A stretch of 36,816 nt of DNA from an uncultured Acetatifactor sp. (GCA_934394515.1 CAKRRU010000011.1:1-36816); one strand, 5' to 3'. Positions 26,315 to 34,693 are shown, counted from the stretch's first letter. Numbers and translations are program-made. Notes: generated from the letters alone by a model not told the origin.

Positions 26315-27064
26315 TTATTCGCTCTGTATTCCGGCCAGCGCCAGGAACTTTTTATCCGACTGAATTGCCTGTGTGACAAACTTTCCGTCCCGAAACAATG
26401 CATAAGTTGTCACCGGCGCAGGCACATTTTGTGCTGCTTCCCTGCTTGTAATGTGGATCACTTTTAACGGAATCTTGTGCTGTCCTGCCGCTTCCGCCAC
26501 CCTGGGTACCCAATAATAGGTAAAGGAACACTGATCCGTATAATATAAGACAAATCCGGCATCTTCCACCTCCGGATGTCTGGCGCATTCCCTGAATACA
26601 GGCGGTTCGACATCCGCCTCTAGGGGCAGATACATCAAGGTAATGCCGCAGTCCGAAGTGTCTGCGACCATAAATCCCTTATATGCCAGATACTTCGCAT
26701 CCGCCAGAAATTCTCTTTTCCTGCCTTCGGCGGAGAGAATGCAGAGTCCTTTTTTCCCCTGTTCTCTCGCATTCAGGATGCACTCCTCAAGAAGGTCATT
26801 GGAATATCCATGCCCTTTCATCGAACCGGCGATCCACAGGCAGTTAATATAAAGGTATCCGTCCGCTTTGATCGGCACCCATGCTTTCTCCGCAGGAAGA
26901 TATTCGATAAAACACTTGCCGCGCTCTTCACTGCGATAAAATACAAGTCCTTCATCCAACCGCTGTTTGAGCCACTCCTTTTTTGCAACGCTCTGCTTCC
27001 CTGACATAGCACAGCAGATGTGCTCCTTGTCGATGTTTTCTTTCGTAATCCTAATGTAATTCAT
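26315..27064 (-). CDS. GNAT N-acetyltransferase with C-terminal YoaP-like domain
   Basis: A 249-residue protein in two parts. The GNAT domain (about 1-150) contains LYINCLWIAGSMKGHGYSNDLLEECILNA and GKKGLCILSAE. A YoaP-like C-terminal domain (about 165-249) contains FRECARHPEVEDAGFVLYYTDQC and TTYALFRDGKFV, which looks thioredoxin-like in pattern. Proteins of this layout are widespread in Clostridia and their substrate is not known to me. The start is set at 27064, close behind GGGAG; an upstream in-frame TTG has no ribosome site. It lies about 64 bp downstream of the MATE gene. Confidence 0.85.
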   Translation of the reverse strand: MNYIRITKENIDKEHICCAMSGKQSVAKKEWLKQRLDEGLVFYRSEERGKCFIEYLPAEKAWVPIKADGYLYINCLWIAGSMKGHGYSNDLLEECILNAREQGKKGLCILSAEGRKREFLADAKYLAYKGFMVADTSDCGITLMYLPLEADVEPPVFRECARHPEVEDAGFVLYYTDQCSFTYYWVPRVAEAAGQHKIPLKVIHITSREAAQNVPAPVTTYALFRDGKFVTQAIQSDKKFLALAGIQSE

Positions 27065-27128
27065 TTTCTCCCATCCTTTTGGATTCCCAGTACGCAAAAG
27101 CGGATCACCGGAATCCGGCTATTTCATT

Positions 27129-28472
27129 TTAGTCGAATTTCCAGCCTTTTACAATTCTGAAATATTTCCATAGATTAATCAATGCCCGGACACCCTCATC
27201 TGCCATCACAGCCAGGAAGACTCCCAGAATCCCCAGCTTGCAGACAAATACCAGAACAGACGCCACACTCACGATCCAGACCGTTCCAAAGAGCTGCGTA
27301 TACAGCATCCACTTCGTATTGCCGCTGCCCCGGATGGCATTTCCTACAATAATATTACCTGACTTCGAGAACAGATTGATACCGATCATCAGTAAGTATA
27401 CACCACTGCTTGCAATGACGGCTTGATCACTGGTAAATAACGCCAGGATCTGTTCCGGGAAGCAAATTGCTCCCACGATCGTCAAAACAGTTACTACTGT
27501 ACAAAGTGCGTAAGCACACAGTGTCGTTCCTTTATATTGCGCAAGGTCTTTTTTACCGGTAGCCTCCGAAGTCAATGTCATCGTGCCGCTTCCGATTGCT
27601 CCGACGATAACTACCGCCAATACTTCCACCCCGAATACAATGGTATAGATGCCTGCGGCATATTCGTTGATGGAATTCAGAATCCGGATCAGAATCAGAT
27701 TACCGATATTCCACGCAAAATCCTCCAGCGCAATATTGATTCCGAGCTTTGCGGAATGCAGATAGCTCTTGAAATGTCCTTTTTTCACATCCTGCCAGCT
27801 CGGTCTCGTAGGAAGCCTTTTGCTGGTAAAAAATACAACTGATATGTAGATGGCTCCGACATACTCCGCAATCACCGTGGCTATGGCAGCTCCCTCAATA
27901 CCGAGTGCCGGCATCCCGAATTTTCCAAAGATCAGTATCCAGTCTAACAACATATTGAGTCCCGAGCGGAACAGACCGTATGCAACCAGCGGCTTCGTAT
28001 AATTAGATGTTTGCAGGATGACACCGAGCGATCCTCCCATTCCCGTAATTAAAAATAACGGAGCGTACCATCTGACATAGCTTAAACACAGCGGCATAAC
28101 ACTTTCCGATACCCCCAGAAGCGTAAACACCGGTTTCGGAAAAATCATCCAGAAAAAGCACAGAAACACCGGAATAATGTTGTTGTATTTCATCATGGCT
28201 CCGGCATATTCTCCGATCTCGTCTTTCCTTCCGGCTCCGACATTCTGGCTGATCAGTATGGACGCTCCCATCACCAGTGCGTTGCAAAACGACATCGTCG
28301 TCCACACCGGTGATGACACATTTCCCAGAGCACTCATATACAGATCATTTGCATGCCCTAAAAAGATTCGGTCTATCATCATCTGAAGCTGACCGATGAT
28401 ATTATTCATGATAATCGGAAGGGCTATCGCAAGCAGTCTCTTCCTGTACAAATTTTTATCTATTTTCTCCAT
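27129..28472 (-). CDS. MATE-family cation/drug exporter
   Basis: A 447-residue membrane protein with 12 predicted helices in two homologous halves, as in DinF/NorM-type transporters. Visible family features are the N-terminal LAIALPIIMNNIIGQLQMMIDRIFLG, NALVMGASILISQNVGAGRKDEI in the first half, and GNIIVGNAIRGSGNTKWMLY in the second. Members expel drugs or metabolites using a Na+ or H+ gradient; the substrate here is unknown. The ATG at 28472 is preferred because GAGGGAAAG stands before it; an ATG at 28487 would include that site. Confidence 0.92.
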   Translation of the reverse strand: MEKIDKNLYRKRLLAIALPIIMNNIIGQLQMMIDRIFLGHANDLYMSALGNVSSPVWTTMSFCNALVMGASILISQNVGAGRKDEIGEYAGAMMKYNNIIPVFLCFFWMIFPKPVFTLLGVSESVMPLCLSYVRWYAPLFLITGMGGSLGVILQTSNYTKPLVAYGLFRSGLNMLLDWILIFGKFGMPALGIEGAAIATVIAEYVGAIYISVVFFTSKRLPTRPSWQDVKKGHFKSYLHSAKLGINIALEDFAWNIGNLILIRILNSINEYAAGIYTIVFGVEVLAVVIVGAIGSGTMTLTSEATGKKDLAQYKGTTLCAYALCTVVTVLTIVGAICFPEQILALFTSDQAVIASSGVYLLMIGINLFSKSGNIIVGNAIRGSGNTKWMLYTQLFGTVWIVSVASVLVFVCKLGILGVFLAVMADEGVRALINLWKYFRIVKGWKFD

Positions 28473-28551
28473 TTTTCTTTCCCTCATTTGTCAGTACCCA
28501 CCGGTTTCATTTTCAATATGAACCCGTTATTTTTTACCTCAAATCACCTTT

Positions 28552-29013
28552 TCACCGGTTTTCCGCGTTCTTAACCTTAACAGCTAAGATGCAAAACAGA
28601 TATACTAAAAATGCTTTCGCATACGTCGGTGTTACTTTCCTCACCAGCAGCCCAAGATTGAAAATCAGAATCACACCAAAAACAATCCATACATAAATCT
28701 GCGGCATGAGATAGAGAATTCCATTCAGGTCTCCGCCACCGAAGCATCTGCCAAGCAGGCACAAATAAATCGAATCAAGCACCAACATGATTATGGTTAT
28801 GTAATAAAAAACAGCTTTCAGTAATTTGCTTTCCAGCCGACAGATCCTGCCTTTTAATCCAACCAGCAGATAGCCGACAATCAAGGTTGCAATGGCTCCC
28901 GCAATACAGAATATACCGAACTGCACATCTGTTAATCTATCCCGATATACATCTACCTGTATTCCCAGCCACATAAAGTTAATCTTTTTAAACGCATGAA
29001 AATAGAGTGCCAT
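28552..29013 (-). CDS. Small four-helix membrane protein of unknown function
   Basis: A 153-residue protein with four hydrophobic segments: near residues 32-55, 65-88, 98-122 and 132-149. Short charged loops lie between them (GLKGRICRLESKLLK) and a charged end closes the protein. I do not recognise the family. The start used is the ATG at 29013, with AAAGG ten bases upstream; a GTG at 29043 would overlap the end of the ATPase gene by ten bases. The 20-bp gap to the ATPase gene upstream suggests co-expression and perhaps partnership, but nothing in the sequence gives a function. Confidence 0.7.
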   Translation of the reverse strand: MALYFHAFKKINFMWLGIQVDVYRDRLTDVQFGIFCIAGAIATLIVGYLLVGLKGRICRLESKLLKAVFYYITIIMLVLDSIYLCLLGRCFGGGDLNGILYLMPQIYVWIVFGVILIFNLGLLVRKVTPTYAKAFLVYLFCILAVKVKNAENR

Positions 29014-29033
29014 TTCATCACTGCCTTTGATGA

Positions 29034-30380
29034 TTACAAACACATCGTCATGTATACCGGTATAAACATAATTTCATCTTTAAATTGTAAATCCTTCGTA
29101 TAGATAATATATCTTTCATTCATTTTTAATTGATACTTTTCCTTAAAATAGTCGAATGATTTATGATTCGTATAATTCGATGATTTCACTTCTATCGGAA
29201 CAAGACGTTTTCCTCTTAAAATGAGAAAATCTATCTCGTAATGTTTCTCCTTTTCATTGCCTTTCGCCCGGTAATCATATTCATGAAAATATAATTCATA
29301 GCCCAACGCCCGAAGCATCTGCGCTACCATGTTTTCAAATATCATCCCCTGATTCATATCTATGTCATCTAATACAATGGCACGATACAGATTTTCCGGT
29401 GTTCCTTTACTATTCTGCAAAATATATGTTATCAGCAGTCCGGTATCTCCCATAAACATTTTAAATCTTGACTTATCCGCATATAATTCAAGTGCCACTT
29501 CCGGTTTTGTGACGTTTACACAATTATTGACGATCAGCGACTGCTTCAAAAAATCTATTGCATTGCTGCAATTTCTTGTCCGTGCATTTTCATCCACTGT
29601 CGCCAGTTTAAATATATGATTATGATTAGACAGTTGCTCCGGAAGCGACTGAAATACTACTCCTGCCCTGTCTGTATCATCTTCATCATGCTTTTGAAGG
29701 TCTTTTATATATAGTTTTAATATGTTACGCTTCACTCTGTCTATTGCGCTAAAATCTTTGCCATCCACATATGCACTTACAGCCTGTGGCATTCCTCCCA
29801 CTGCCATATAATTTCTGAACACCTGCATAATTCTTCTGTGAATATCTGTTCCAAGCGGCTTTCTGTTATGGAATGCTTCTCTTATGGCATCTGCATACAC
29901 ATTGTTCCCTATCGCCCACAGAAATTCTTCAAAATCCATGGGATACATCGCTATGCTTTCTTCCTCCGAAGGAATCAATATATCCTTCACATTCTTATTT
30001 ATAGATATTAATGACCCTGTTTCGATATAATCAAATCTGCCATCCTTGACGAGATGTTTTATTGCTTGTCGCGCCTTCGGGAAAAACTGCACCTCATCAA
30101 ATATGATAACCGATTCTCGCTCCGGCAATGTTTTCCCGGCAATCAAAAAAAAGTTTCTGAAAAATATATCTATATTGCCAATGTTATCAAAGTTGTCCTT
30201 TAACGCCTGCTCGGCGATAGAAAAATCTATCAACAAATAATCTTTATATTCATTTTTGGCAAATTCCTCAACAACCGTACTTTTACCAATACGTCTTGCG
30301 CCTTCTATAAGAAGTGCTGTTGTTCCTTCCGATTCCTCTTTCCATTTTAGGATTTCATCATATATTTTTCTTCTAAACAC
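29034..30380 (-). CDS. AAA ATPase with C-terminal DUF4143 domain
   Basis: A 448-residue ATP-binding protein. The N-terminal AAA_14-type domain has Walker A GARRIGKS (27-34) and Walker B VIIFDEVQ (Asp95, Glu96). The C-terminal DUF4143 half has MFMGDTGLLITYIL and a nuclease-like signature, YEIDFLILRGKRLVPIEVKSS, whose D-x-E/VK pattern resembles the PD-(D/E)XK fold. The family is abundant and often multicopy in gut Firmicutes, with unclear function. The start is a GTG at 30380 with GGAGGT nine bases upstream. Upstream lies a set of 33-bp repeats, and the small membrane protein gene follows. Confidence 0.9.
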   Translation of the reverse strand: MFRRKIYDEILKWKEESEGTTALLIEGARRIGKSTVVEEFAKNEYKDYLLIDFSIAEQALKDNFDNIGNIDIFFRNFFLIAGKTLPERESVIIFDEVQFFPKARQAIKHLVKDGRFDYIETGSLISINKNVKDILIPSEEESIAMYPMDFEEFLWAIGNNVYADAIREAFHNRKPLGTDIHRRIMQVFRNYMAVGGMPQAVSAYVDGKDFSAIDRVKRNILKLYIKDLQKHDEDDTDRAGVVFQSLPEQLSNHNHIFKLATVDENARTRNCSNAIDFLKQSLIVNNCVNVTKPEVALELYADKSRFKMFMGDTGLLITYILQNSKGTPENLYRAIVLDDIDMNQGMIFENMVAQMLRALGYELYFHEYDYRAKGNEKEKHYEIDFLILRGKRLVPIEVKSSNYTNHKSFDYFKEKYQLKMNERYIIYTKDLQFKDEIMFIPVYMTMCL

Positions 30381-30420
30381 TCGTGCACTACCTCCACAAA
30401 ATCCTTGATATTAACTAGTT

Positions 30421-30565
30421 TACCGAATTTTCCGGAATATATCAATACCGAATTTTCCATTTCTTTTTCCGCGTCTTTGCACGAATTTACCATTTCTTAC
30501 AGCTTCGATTTGCACGAATTTACCATTTCTTATTGCCAGTATCTGCACGGATTTACCGTTTTGTA
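30421..30565. repeat. 33-bp phased direct repeats upstream of the DUF4143 ATPase gene
   Basis: On the minus strand the core GGTAAATTCGTGCA occurs in near-identical copies at 30476-30499 and 30509-30532. A variant, GGTAAATCCGTGCA, lies at 30542-30565. A more diverged copy (GGAAAATTCGGTA) lies at 30446-30463, still in 33-bp phase, and a last one near 30421-30433 is out of phase. The spacing of about three helical turns puts the cores on one face of the DNA. They lie 40-190 bp before the GTG start and could be operator sites. Bases 30566-30656 show nothing else. Confidence 0.75.
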
Positions 30566-30656
30566 TTTTTTGAGTTTCCCGATGCTGCTACCTGCTTCAC
30601 AGCTCGTAAACCAACGTTTCATTCACATTCATATCTTCAAAACGCTTCGTGCTTTT

Positions 30657-31946
30657 CTACTTATCTATGATTCCTGTGATTTCCTCTTTCATATCAAGAA
30701 ATGCCTCCGCAATGAACGGATCAAAATCCTGTCCACCGCCGCTTTCTATGATTTCAAAACACTGCGCTAATGGCATCGCATCCCGGTAACACCTTTTTGC
30801 CGAGACCGCATCGAAGACATCAGCGACCGCCATAATCCTTGCGCATAGTGGGATTTCTTTCCGCGACAGTCCCTCCGGATAGCCTCTTCCGTTCCATTTT
30901 TCGTGATGATATCTGGCAACCTGATAAGCGATCCTGCCGTATGTGTCATCTCCCATGTTCTGAAAGGTCTCTTCGATGATCTCACCGCCTTTTTCTGAAT
31001 GGGTCTTCATCACCGCATACTCCTCGTCCGTAAGCTTTTCCGGCTTTTGCAGGATGGCGTCTGGGATGGCAATTTTTCCGATATCATGCATGGGTGCCGC
31101 CATTACAAGATTTTTAATGTAATCTTCAGTAAGTTCTTCCCTGTAAATGCCGCGATTTTTCAGCTCTCTGGCCAGCATTTCGACATAAGTTGTCGTCCTG
31201 CGGATGTGTCCGCCCGTGCTGCCGTCCTTGTTCTCCACCAGCGTCGCGAAGCCCATCACCATCTCCCGGTTATGAGCCTGAAGCTTTACAAACAAGGGAT
31301 TTTCCATATTAAGATAGGCTCCAAGAATAACAAAAGTCGGCACCAGACAGGTCAGCAGTGCCTGTGGGTGGATCATCTGATATAGGGTCACTGCGATAGC
31401 TACGGCAATACAGGTCGTGATTGTGATCAGCTTGTTATGTCCCATATTTTTTCTGCCGGTAACAAGCAGTAGCATCGTTCCCAGCATATATACCGCAACC
31501 ATGATATAGCATGCATACACCGATATTCCCATAGAATAGTTCGTGATTTCACCATGCCTGTAACTAAGCTCCGGGATGAAAAATATAACTACCGCAAGAT
31601 TCACAATAAACGGCAGTACGATTGCCGCTCTCGCCTTGCCGCTTTTCGGTATTCCTCTGGTGATATCAAGGATATATATAAATATCAGAAACAGAATGGC
31701 ATCCAGGCTGCACAGGAAGCATGCATGCAAGACAGCATTCACAATCGCCGGTATCTGCTCCAGGTAATTTACCGTGTACGCTGTCAGCCCGTCAAACACG
31801 ATTCCTGTGATTCCTGTATAAAGCAATAATTCAAAAATGACTTCCTTCTGCTTTACCCTGTATGCATAGCGTTCCCGATAATAGATAAAAGCGACATAGA
31901 GCACTATAAGCAGGCAGCCGATCTGCAATTTGCTGTATTCGATCAT
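30657..31946 (-). CDS. Membrane-bound HD-GYP phosphodiesterase (c-di-GMP)
   Basis: A 429-residue protein with an N-terminal membrane region of about seven helices (1-215) of the histidine-kinase-like 7TM type. A cytoplasmic HD-GYP domain (225-420) follows. The metal/catalytic residues are visible: His247, the HD pair His287-Asp288 in MHDIGKIAIPD, His316, and HHEKWNGRGYPEGL with the GYP-type motif near 354-357. Proteins of this kind hydrolyse cyclic di-GMP, so it may lower that signal in response to a membrane-sensed cue. AAAGGA is seven bases before the ATG at 31946; a TTG at 31970 is less likely. A candidate promoter is at 32004-32032. Confidence 0.92.
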   Translation of the reverse strand: MIEYSKLQIGCLLIVLYVAFIYYRERYAYRVKQKEVIFELLLYTGITGIVFDGLTAYTVNYLEQIPAIVNAVLHACFLCSLDAILFLIFIYILDITRGIPKSGKARAAIVLPFIVNLAVVIFFIPELSYRHGEITNYSMGISVYACYIMVAVYMLGTMLLLVTGRKNMGHNKLITITTCIAVAIAVTLYQMIHPQALLTCLVPTFVILGAYLNMENPLFVKLQAHNREMVMGFATLVENKDGSTGGHIRRTTTYVEMLARELKNRGIYREELTEDYIKNLVMAAPMHDIGKIAIPDAILQKPEKLTDEEYAVMKTHSEKGGEIIEETFQNMGDDTYGRIAYQVARYHHEKWNGRGYPEGLSRKEIPLCARIMAVADVFDAVSAKRCYRDAMPLAQCFEIIESGGGQDFDPFIAEAFLDMKEEITGIIDK

Positions 31947-32003
31947 GATTTTATCCTTTGTATTTTCCAAATTTTATCTTACTGAGTGCATATCTTACTA
32001 TCT

Positions 32004-32032
32004 TATATAGCCTGTTTGGGGAGTTGTGTCTA
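32004..32032 (-). promoter_or_regulatory. Candidate promoter of the HD-GYP gene
   Basis: On the minus strand TAGACA (complement of 32027-32032) and TATATA (32004-32009) are 17 bp apart, about 60 bp before the start codon. It lies downstream of the terminator at 32077-32109, so the HD-GYP gene is likely transcribed on its own. Confidence 0.5.
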
Positions 32033-32076
32033 CCGGGATACCGCTAAGTTGCATTTTGGACATACTAAGATGCATT

Positions 32077-32109
32077 AAAAAAGCAGCAGATCATCTCTGA
32101 TCTACTGCT
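32077..32109 (-). terminator. Rho-independent terminator
   Basis: AGCAG-C-AGATCA (32082-32093) pairs with TGATCT-A-CTGCT (32098-32109) around a four-base loop, with one internal mismatch. On the minus strand the stem is followed by six T (32077-32082). It ends whatever is transcribed from the decayed genes above, or the short transcript proposed at 32077-32152. Confidence 0.85.
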
Positions 32110-32152
32110 GTCTTACGCTTTTACAACCTCCACTTATCAAGTAGGATTCACC
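32077..32152 (-). ncRNA. Candidate short transcript (small RNA or leader) with own promoter
   Basis: Just before this stretch the minus strand carries TTGACT (complement of 32184-32189) and a perfect TATAAT (complement of 32159-32164), 19 bp apart. The sequence then runs about 75 bases to the strong terminator. Between them is a purine-rich AAAGGTGAATCC and AAGTGGAGGTTG. A 12-codon frame from a TTG (MISGGCKSVRQQ) ends inside the terminator stem, so a leader peptide cannot be excluded. I recognise no known RNA family. Confidence 0.35.
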
Positions 32153-32224
32153 TTTGACATTATATTATCCTAAGCTAACAAATAGTCAATGTATTTTGGG
32201 GAACTTTTTTCAGTAATGCTTCTG

Positions 32225-32476
32225 CTACCTCGGATCCTTCACCTGATCTCCGACAAACCAGTAATCACAGATTTCCCCGCCACCGGCCAATGTCTGTTCT
32301 CTGTGCAGGGTAAGATGCATCAGTTTTGCCGTCAGATGGTCAATGTCACACATGACCGGCAGCACCTCCAGATAGCCTTCTTTTCTGGCAAAGTCATTGA
32401 GGGGACACTTGGTAAAATGATAATAAAATCCGTCCTTATGTTTTGTATCATCAAAGTTAAAGTCCCGGTAAGTCTC
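32225..32476 (-). pseudogene. 3' remnant of an L-2-amino-thiazoline-4-carboxylic acid hydrolase gene
   Basis: An 83-codon open stretch with no start or ribosome site, directly preceded by a TAG. It reads ETYRDFNFDDTKH, then FTKCPLNDFARKEGYLEVLPVMCDIDH, then HLTLHREQTLAGGGEICDYWF. This matches the C-terminal part of the ATC hydrolase family (PF14196), including the CPL, CDIDH and REQTLA-GG-CDY pattern. The full family is about 200 residues, so the first half is gone. The break falls near 32477, just before the hairpin that follows the ATPase fragment, which points to a deletion joining two unrelated genes. Confidence 0.7.
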
Positions 32477-32493
32477 CTATAACAAACGGCGTT

Positions 32494-32539
32494 ATAATCA
32501 GCCACAAAGCATATTTTTATATCGTTTGTGGCTGATTAT
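32494..32539. terminator. Perfect 15-bp inverted repeat at a gene-remnant junction
   Basis: ATAATCAGCCACAAA (32494-32508) and TTTGTGGCTGATTAT (32525-32539) are exact complements around a 16-base AT-rich loop. The repeat lies just past the stop codon of the ATPase fragment, as expected for that gene's original terminator. There is little T-run on the minus strand; the plus strand has CTTTT after it. Confidence 0.5.
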
Positions 32540-32542
32540 CTT

Positions 32543-32857
32543 TTACTCAAACAAATCGTCCATATCAATTACATTAACAAAATCTCCACTGTATTCATTA
32601 TACTTTAAACCAAAAGTAGTAATTAAAGTACTATGAATCGCCATCTTTTTAGAAATTTCTTCCGAAAGTAAGGAAATCCGATTACGCAATACTTTATCAT
32701 AGCTTTTATCAACAGCAAATTCTGTTCCGTAGAATTTAATTTCGCACATATTCACAATATTATCTTTTCGTTCAATAATCATGTCAATCTATGTTGCTGT
32801 TTCATCATTCTTTCGCTTGGACCATGCCGACTGCGTTGTACTTACTCCGCTGATTCC
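32543..32857 (-). pseudogene. 3' fragment of an archaeal-type AAA ATPase gene, with in-frame TAG
   Basis: It reads GISGVSTTQSAWSKRKNDETAT, then a TAG (32789-32791), then in the same frame IDMIIERKDNIVNMCEIKFYG to the end EYSGDFVNVIDMDDLFE. This is the C-terminus of the Archaeal ATPase/DUF234-type proteins, where the usual text is GAQIDL(V/I)I(D/E)R-D-(I/V)N-CE(M/I)K. The stop stands where Gln (CAG) is expected, so one C-to-T change explains it. The N-terminal ATPase domain is missing, so this is a dead fragment. Residues up to the start of the match (near 32857) belong to a different gene. Confidence 0.75.
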
Positions 32858-33170
32858 CTGCTCTTCGTAAATCCACTTATAGTACGCCACTTCCTCCTGG
32901 ATCAGCTGGTCGATGACCTGCATTCCCAACAGTTCCACCGGTGCCTTGTCGTCCGTCATAAGATACTCGCCCGGCACATAGGCGACGCTTGTGTCTGCCA
33001 CATTCTGCATCATCGCCTTCAGCCCGGCATCTTCCAACGTCTGCAAATTGCTGACAACAGGATCAAAATACCGGAAAAGATCAAAAAGGTAATGGAAGTT
33101 CCCACCGCCGGAATCAGTGCAATCCAGATTGCCGCAATTAAGATTTTGCCATAAATTGTCGTTTAACGCC
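32858..33170 (-). pseudogene. Remnant of a membrane-fused spermidine-synthase-like gene
   Basis: The frame at 32858-33046 reads LEDAGLKAMMQNVADTSVAY, then YLMTDDKAPVELLGM, then IDQLIQEEVAYYKWIYEEQ. The TDD-x-APVE block and the following YYK helix fit the C-terminus of spermidine synthase-like proteins fused to membrane domains in Firmicutes. Upstream, in another frame, 33047-33165 reads a membrane helix (ILIAAIWIALIP and SITFLIFSGILILL) that could be from the same gene's N-terminal part. If so, an internal deletion or frameshift joined them. No start or ribosome site is present. The family call is from memory of motifs and is tentative. Confidence 0.4.
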
Positions 33171-33217
33171 TCATCCTATATTCTTGAAGCCTGCCTTGAG
33201 TACATCGTCTGAATTTG

Positions 33218-34576
33218 CTACCGGATCAGCAAAAGCCAAGCCAATCCGTAATAAGTCACTACCGCAACGAGATCATTTACGGTCGTGATCAGGGGACCGG
33301 ATGCCACCGCGGGGTCCACCTTGATCTTATGGAAAAACATAGGAATCACCGTGCCTACCGCACTGGAGATTGCCATTGCAACTAACAGGGAAACTCCCAC
33401 ACATCCGGAGATACCGAAAGCTCCCGCCCAGGTATATCCCTTGAACAAATGCACATAAACGCCAAGACACAAAAGCGCCATCACGCCCAACAGCATACCG
33501 TTTAAGGAACCGGTCTTTACTTCCTTGACTACCAGCCGGAATTTCTGTTTTCCCGTCAGGTTTTCATCCATCAGTACACGAATCGTCACAGCCAGAGACT
33601 GTGTTCCCACATTGCCCGCCATATCCAGTACCAGAGACTGGAAACAGATCACAACCGGCAGCACCGCCACTACATTTTCAAAAAGTCCTACGACCGAAGA
33701 CACTGCCATACCTAAGAAAAGCAGGATAATCAGCCAGGGCAGACGCTTTTTCATACTCTGGATTGTCGGCTCCTTCAGATCTTCTTCCGCAGTCAGACCT
33801 GCTAACTTTGCATAATCCTCGCCCATCTCGTTGTCGACCATTTCGATCAAATCTTCCGACGTGATGACACCGAGAATTTTCTTCTCCGATGACAATACAG
33901 GAATGGAATCCTCCGCATAATCCAGGATTTGGTCCATACAGTCATCTATTTTCTCGTGATCGGTAACGTACGGATAAGATTTTACCACCAGATCTTCCAG
34001 TTTGTCATTCTCCCTCGCCCGGATCAGGTCTTTCAGGTCAATGGCTCCTGCGAAAATCTCTTTTTCATCCACCACATAGATGGTCATGATATTGTCGTTA
34101 TCCCCGGCCTGTTTTACCAGTGCATTCATGGCCTGCTTGATGGACAGATTCTCCGGGATGCAGATGTAATTGGTCGTCATGCAGCTGCCGATCTCTTCCT
34201 CATCATAAGACATCAGCATTTTTACATCTTTTTTCGCATCTTCATCCAGCATCCTGACGATCTGTTCTTTCTCCTCCGGATCCAGATGTTCCAGCAGATC
34301 CACCGCATCATCGGAATCCATTTCGGAGATCACCTTTGCGGCTCCCTCCACCGTCAGTTCCTTTATGTATTTCTGCGGTTCGTCCACATATTTAAAAATC
34401 TCGGCAGTCTTCTGCACACCCAACAGCTGATAGAGGCGCTTACGCTCTTCCTCCGACATTCCTTGCAGAATATCTGCAATATCGTTTTCATGATAATTCA
34501 GCAAAAAATCCAGAATTTCCTTATCCGTTTTTTCACTGCGGAACAGTTCCGCCAGTTCAGAATATTTCTTGTTCAT
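33218..34576 (-). CDS. mgtE: Magnesium transporter MgtE
   Basis: A 452-residue Mg2+ channel. An acidic MgtE_N domain (about 25-130, with DSDDAVDLLEHLDPEE) is followed by two CBS domains (about 135-255) that sense cytosolic Mg2+. Five membrane helices (about 280-452) follow, starting RLPWLIILLFLGM. The pore-lining signature PMFFHKIKVDPAVASGP and TTVNDL is intact, including the Asp that binds Mg2+. GGGAG precedes the ATG by ten bases. A short ORF followed by a terminator lies upstream on the same strand, so expression may depend on read-through (see 34694-34841). The 3' side abuts decayed gene fragments. Confidence 0.96.
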   Translation of the reverse strand: MNKKYSELAELFRSEKTDKEILDFLLNYHENDIADILQGMSEEERKRLYQLLGVQKTAEIFKYVDEPQKYIKELTVEGAAKVISEMDSDDAVDLLEHLDPEEKEQIVRMLDEDAKKDVKMLMSYDEEEIGSCMTTNYICIPENLSIKQAMNALVKQAGDNDNIMTIYVVDEKEIFAGAIDLKDLIRARENDKLEDLVVKSYPYVTDHEKIDDCMDQILDYAEDSIPVLSSEKKILGVITSEDLIEMVDNEMGEDYAKLAGLTAEEDLKEPTIQSMKKRLPWLIILLFLGMAVSSVVGLFENVVAVLPVVICFQSLVLDMAGNVGTQSLAVTIRVLMDENLTGKQKFRLVVKEVKTGSLNGMLLGVMALLCLGVYVHLFKGYTWAGAFGISGCVGVSLLVAMAISSAVGTVIPMFFHKIKVDPAVASGPLITTVNDLVAVVTYYGLAWLLLIR

Positions 34577-34693
34577 TGTCTTATAACTCCCTTCATGTTT
34601 TGATTATTTCCTGCAAGTAACGATTCAGAAACGATATATGCGATTCTTCGCCTCCGAATCATTAGAAATGCAACAGAAAGGGCAATAAAATAG

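Noticed and set aside
30405..30770. Plus-strand 121-codon frame across the 33-bp repeats
   Set aside because: It arises from the repeats (recurring LHEFTISY) because 33 is a multiple of three. It overlaps the end of the HD-GYP gene and has no ribosome site.
31947..32190. Cyclic di-GMP riboswitch before the HD-GYP gene
   Set aside because: The conserved core of the GEMM fold is not visible, and the terminator there is separated from the gene by its own promoter.
32789..32791. TAG in the ATPase fragment as recoding (for example pyrrolysine or readthrough)
   Set aside because: The gene is already truncated at its 5' end, the aligned residue is an ordinary Gln, and nothing in the window suggests amber recoding.
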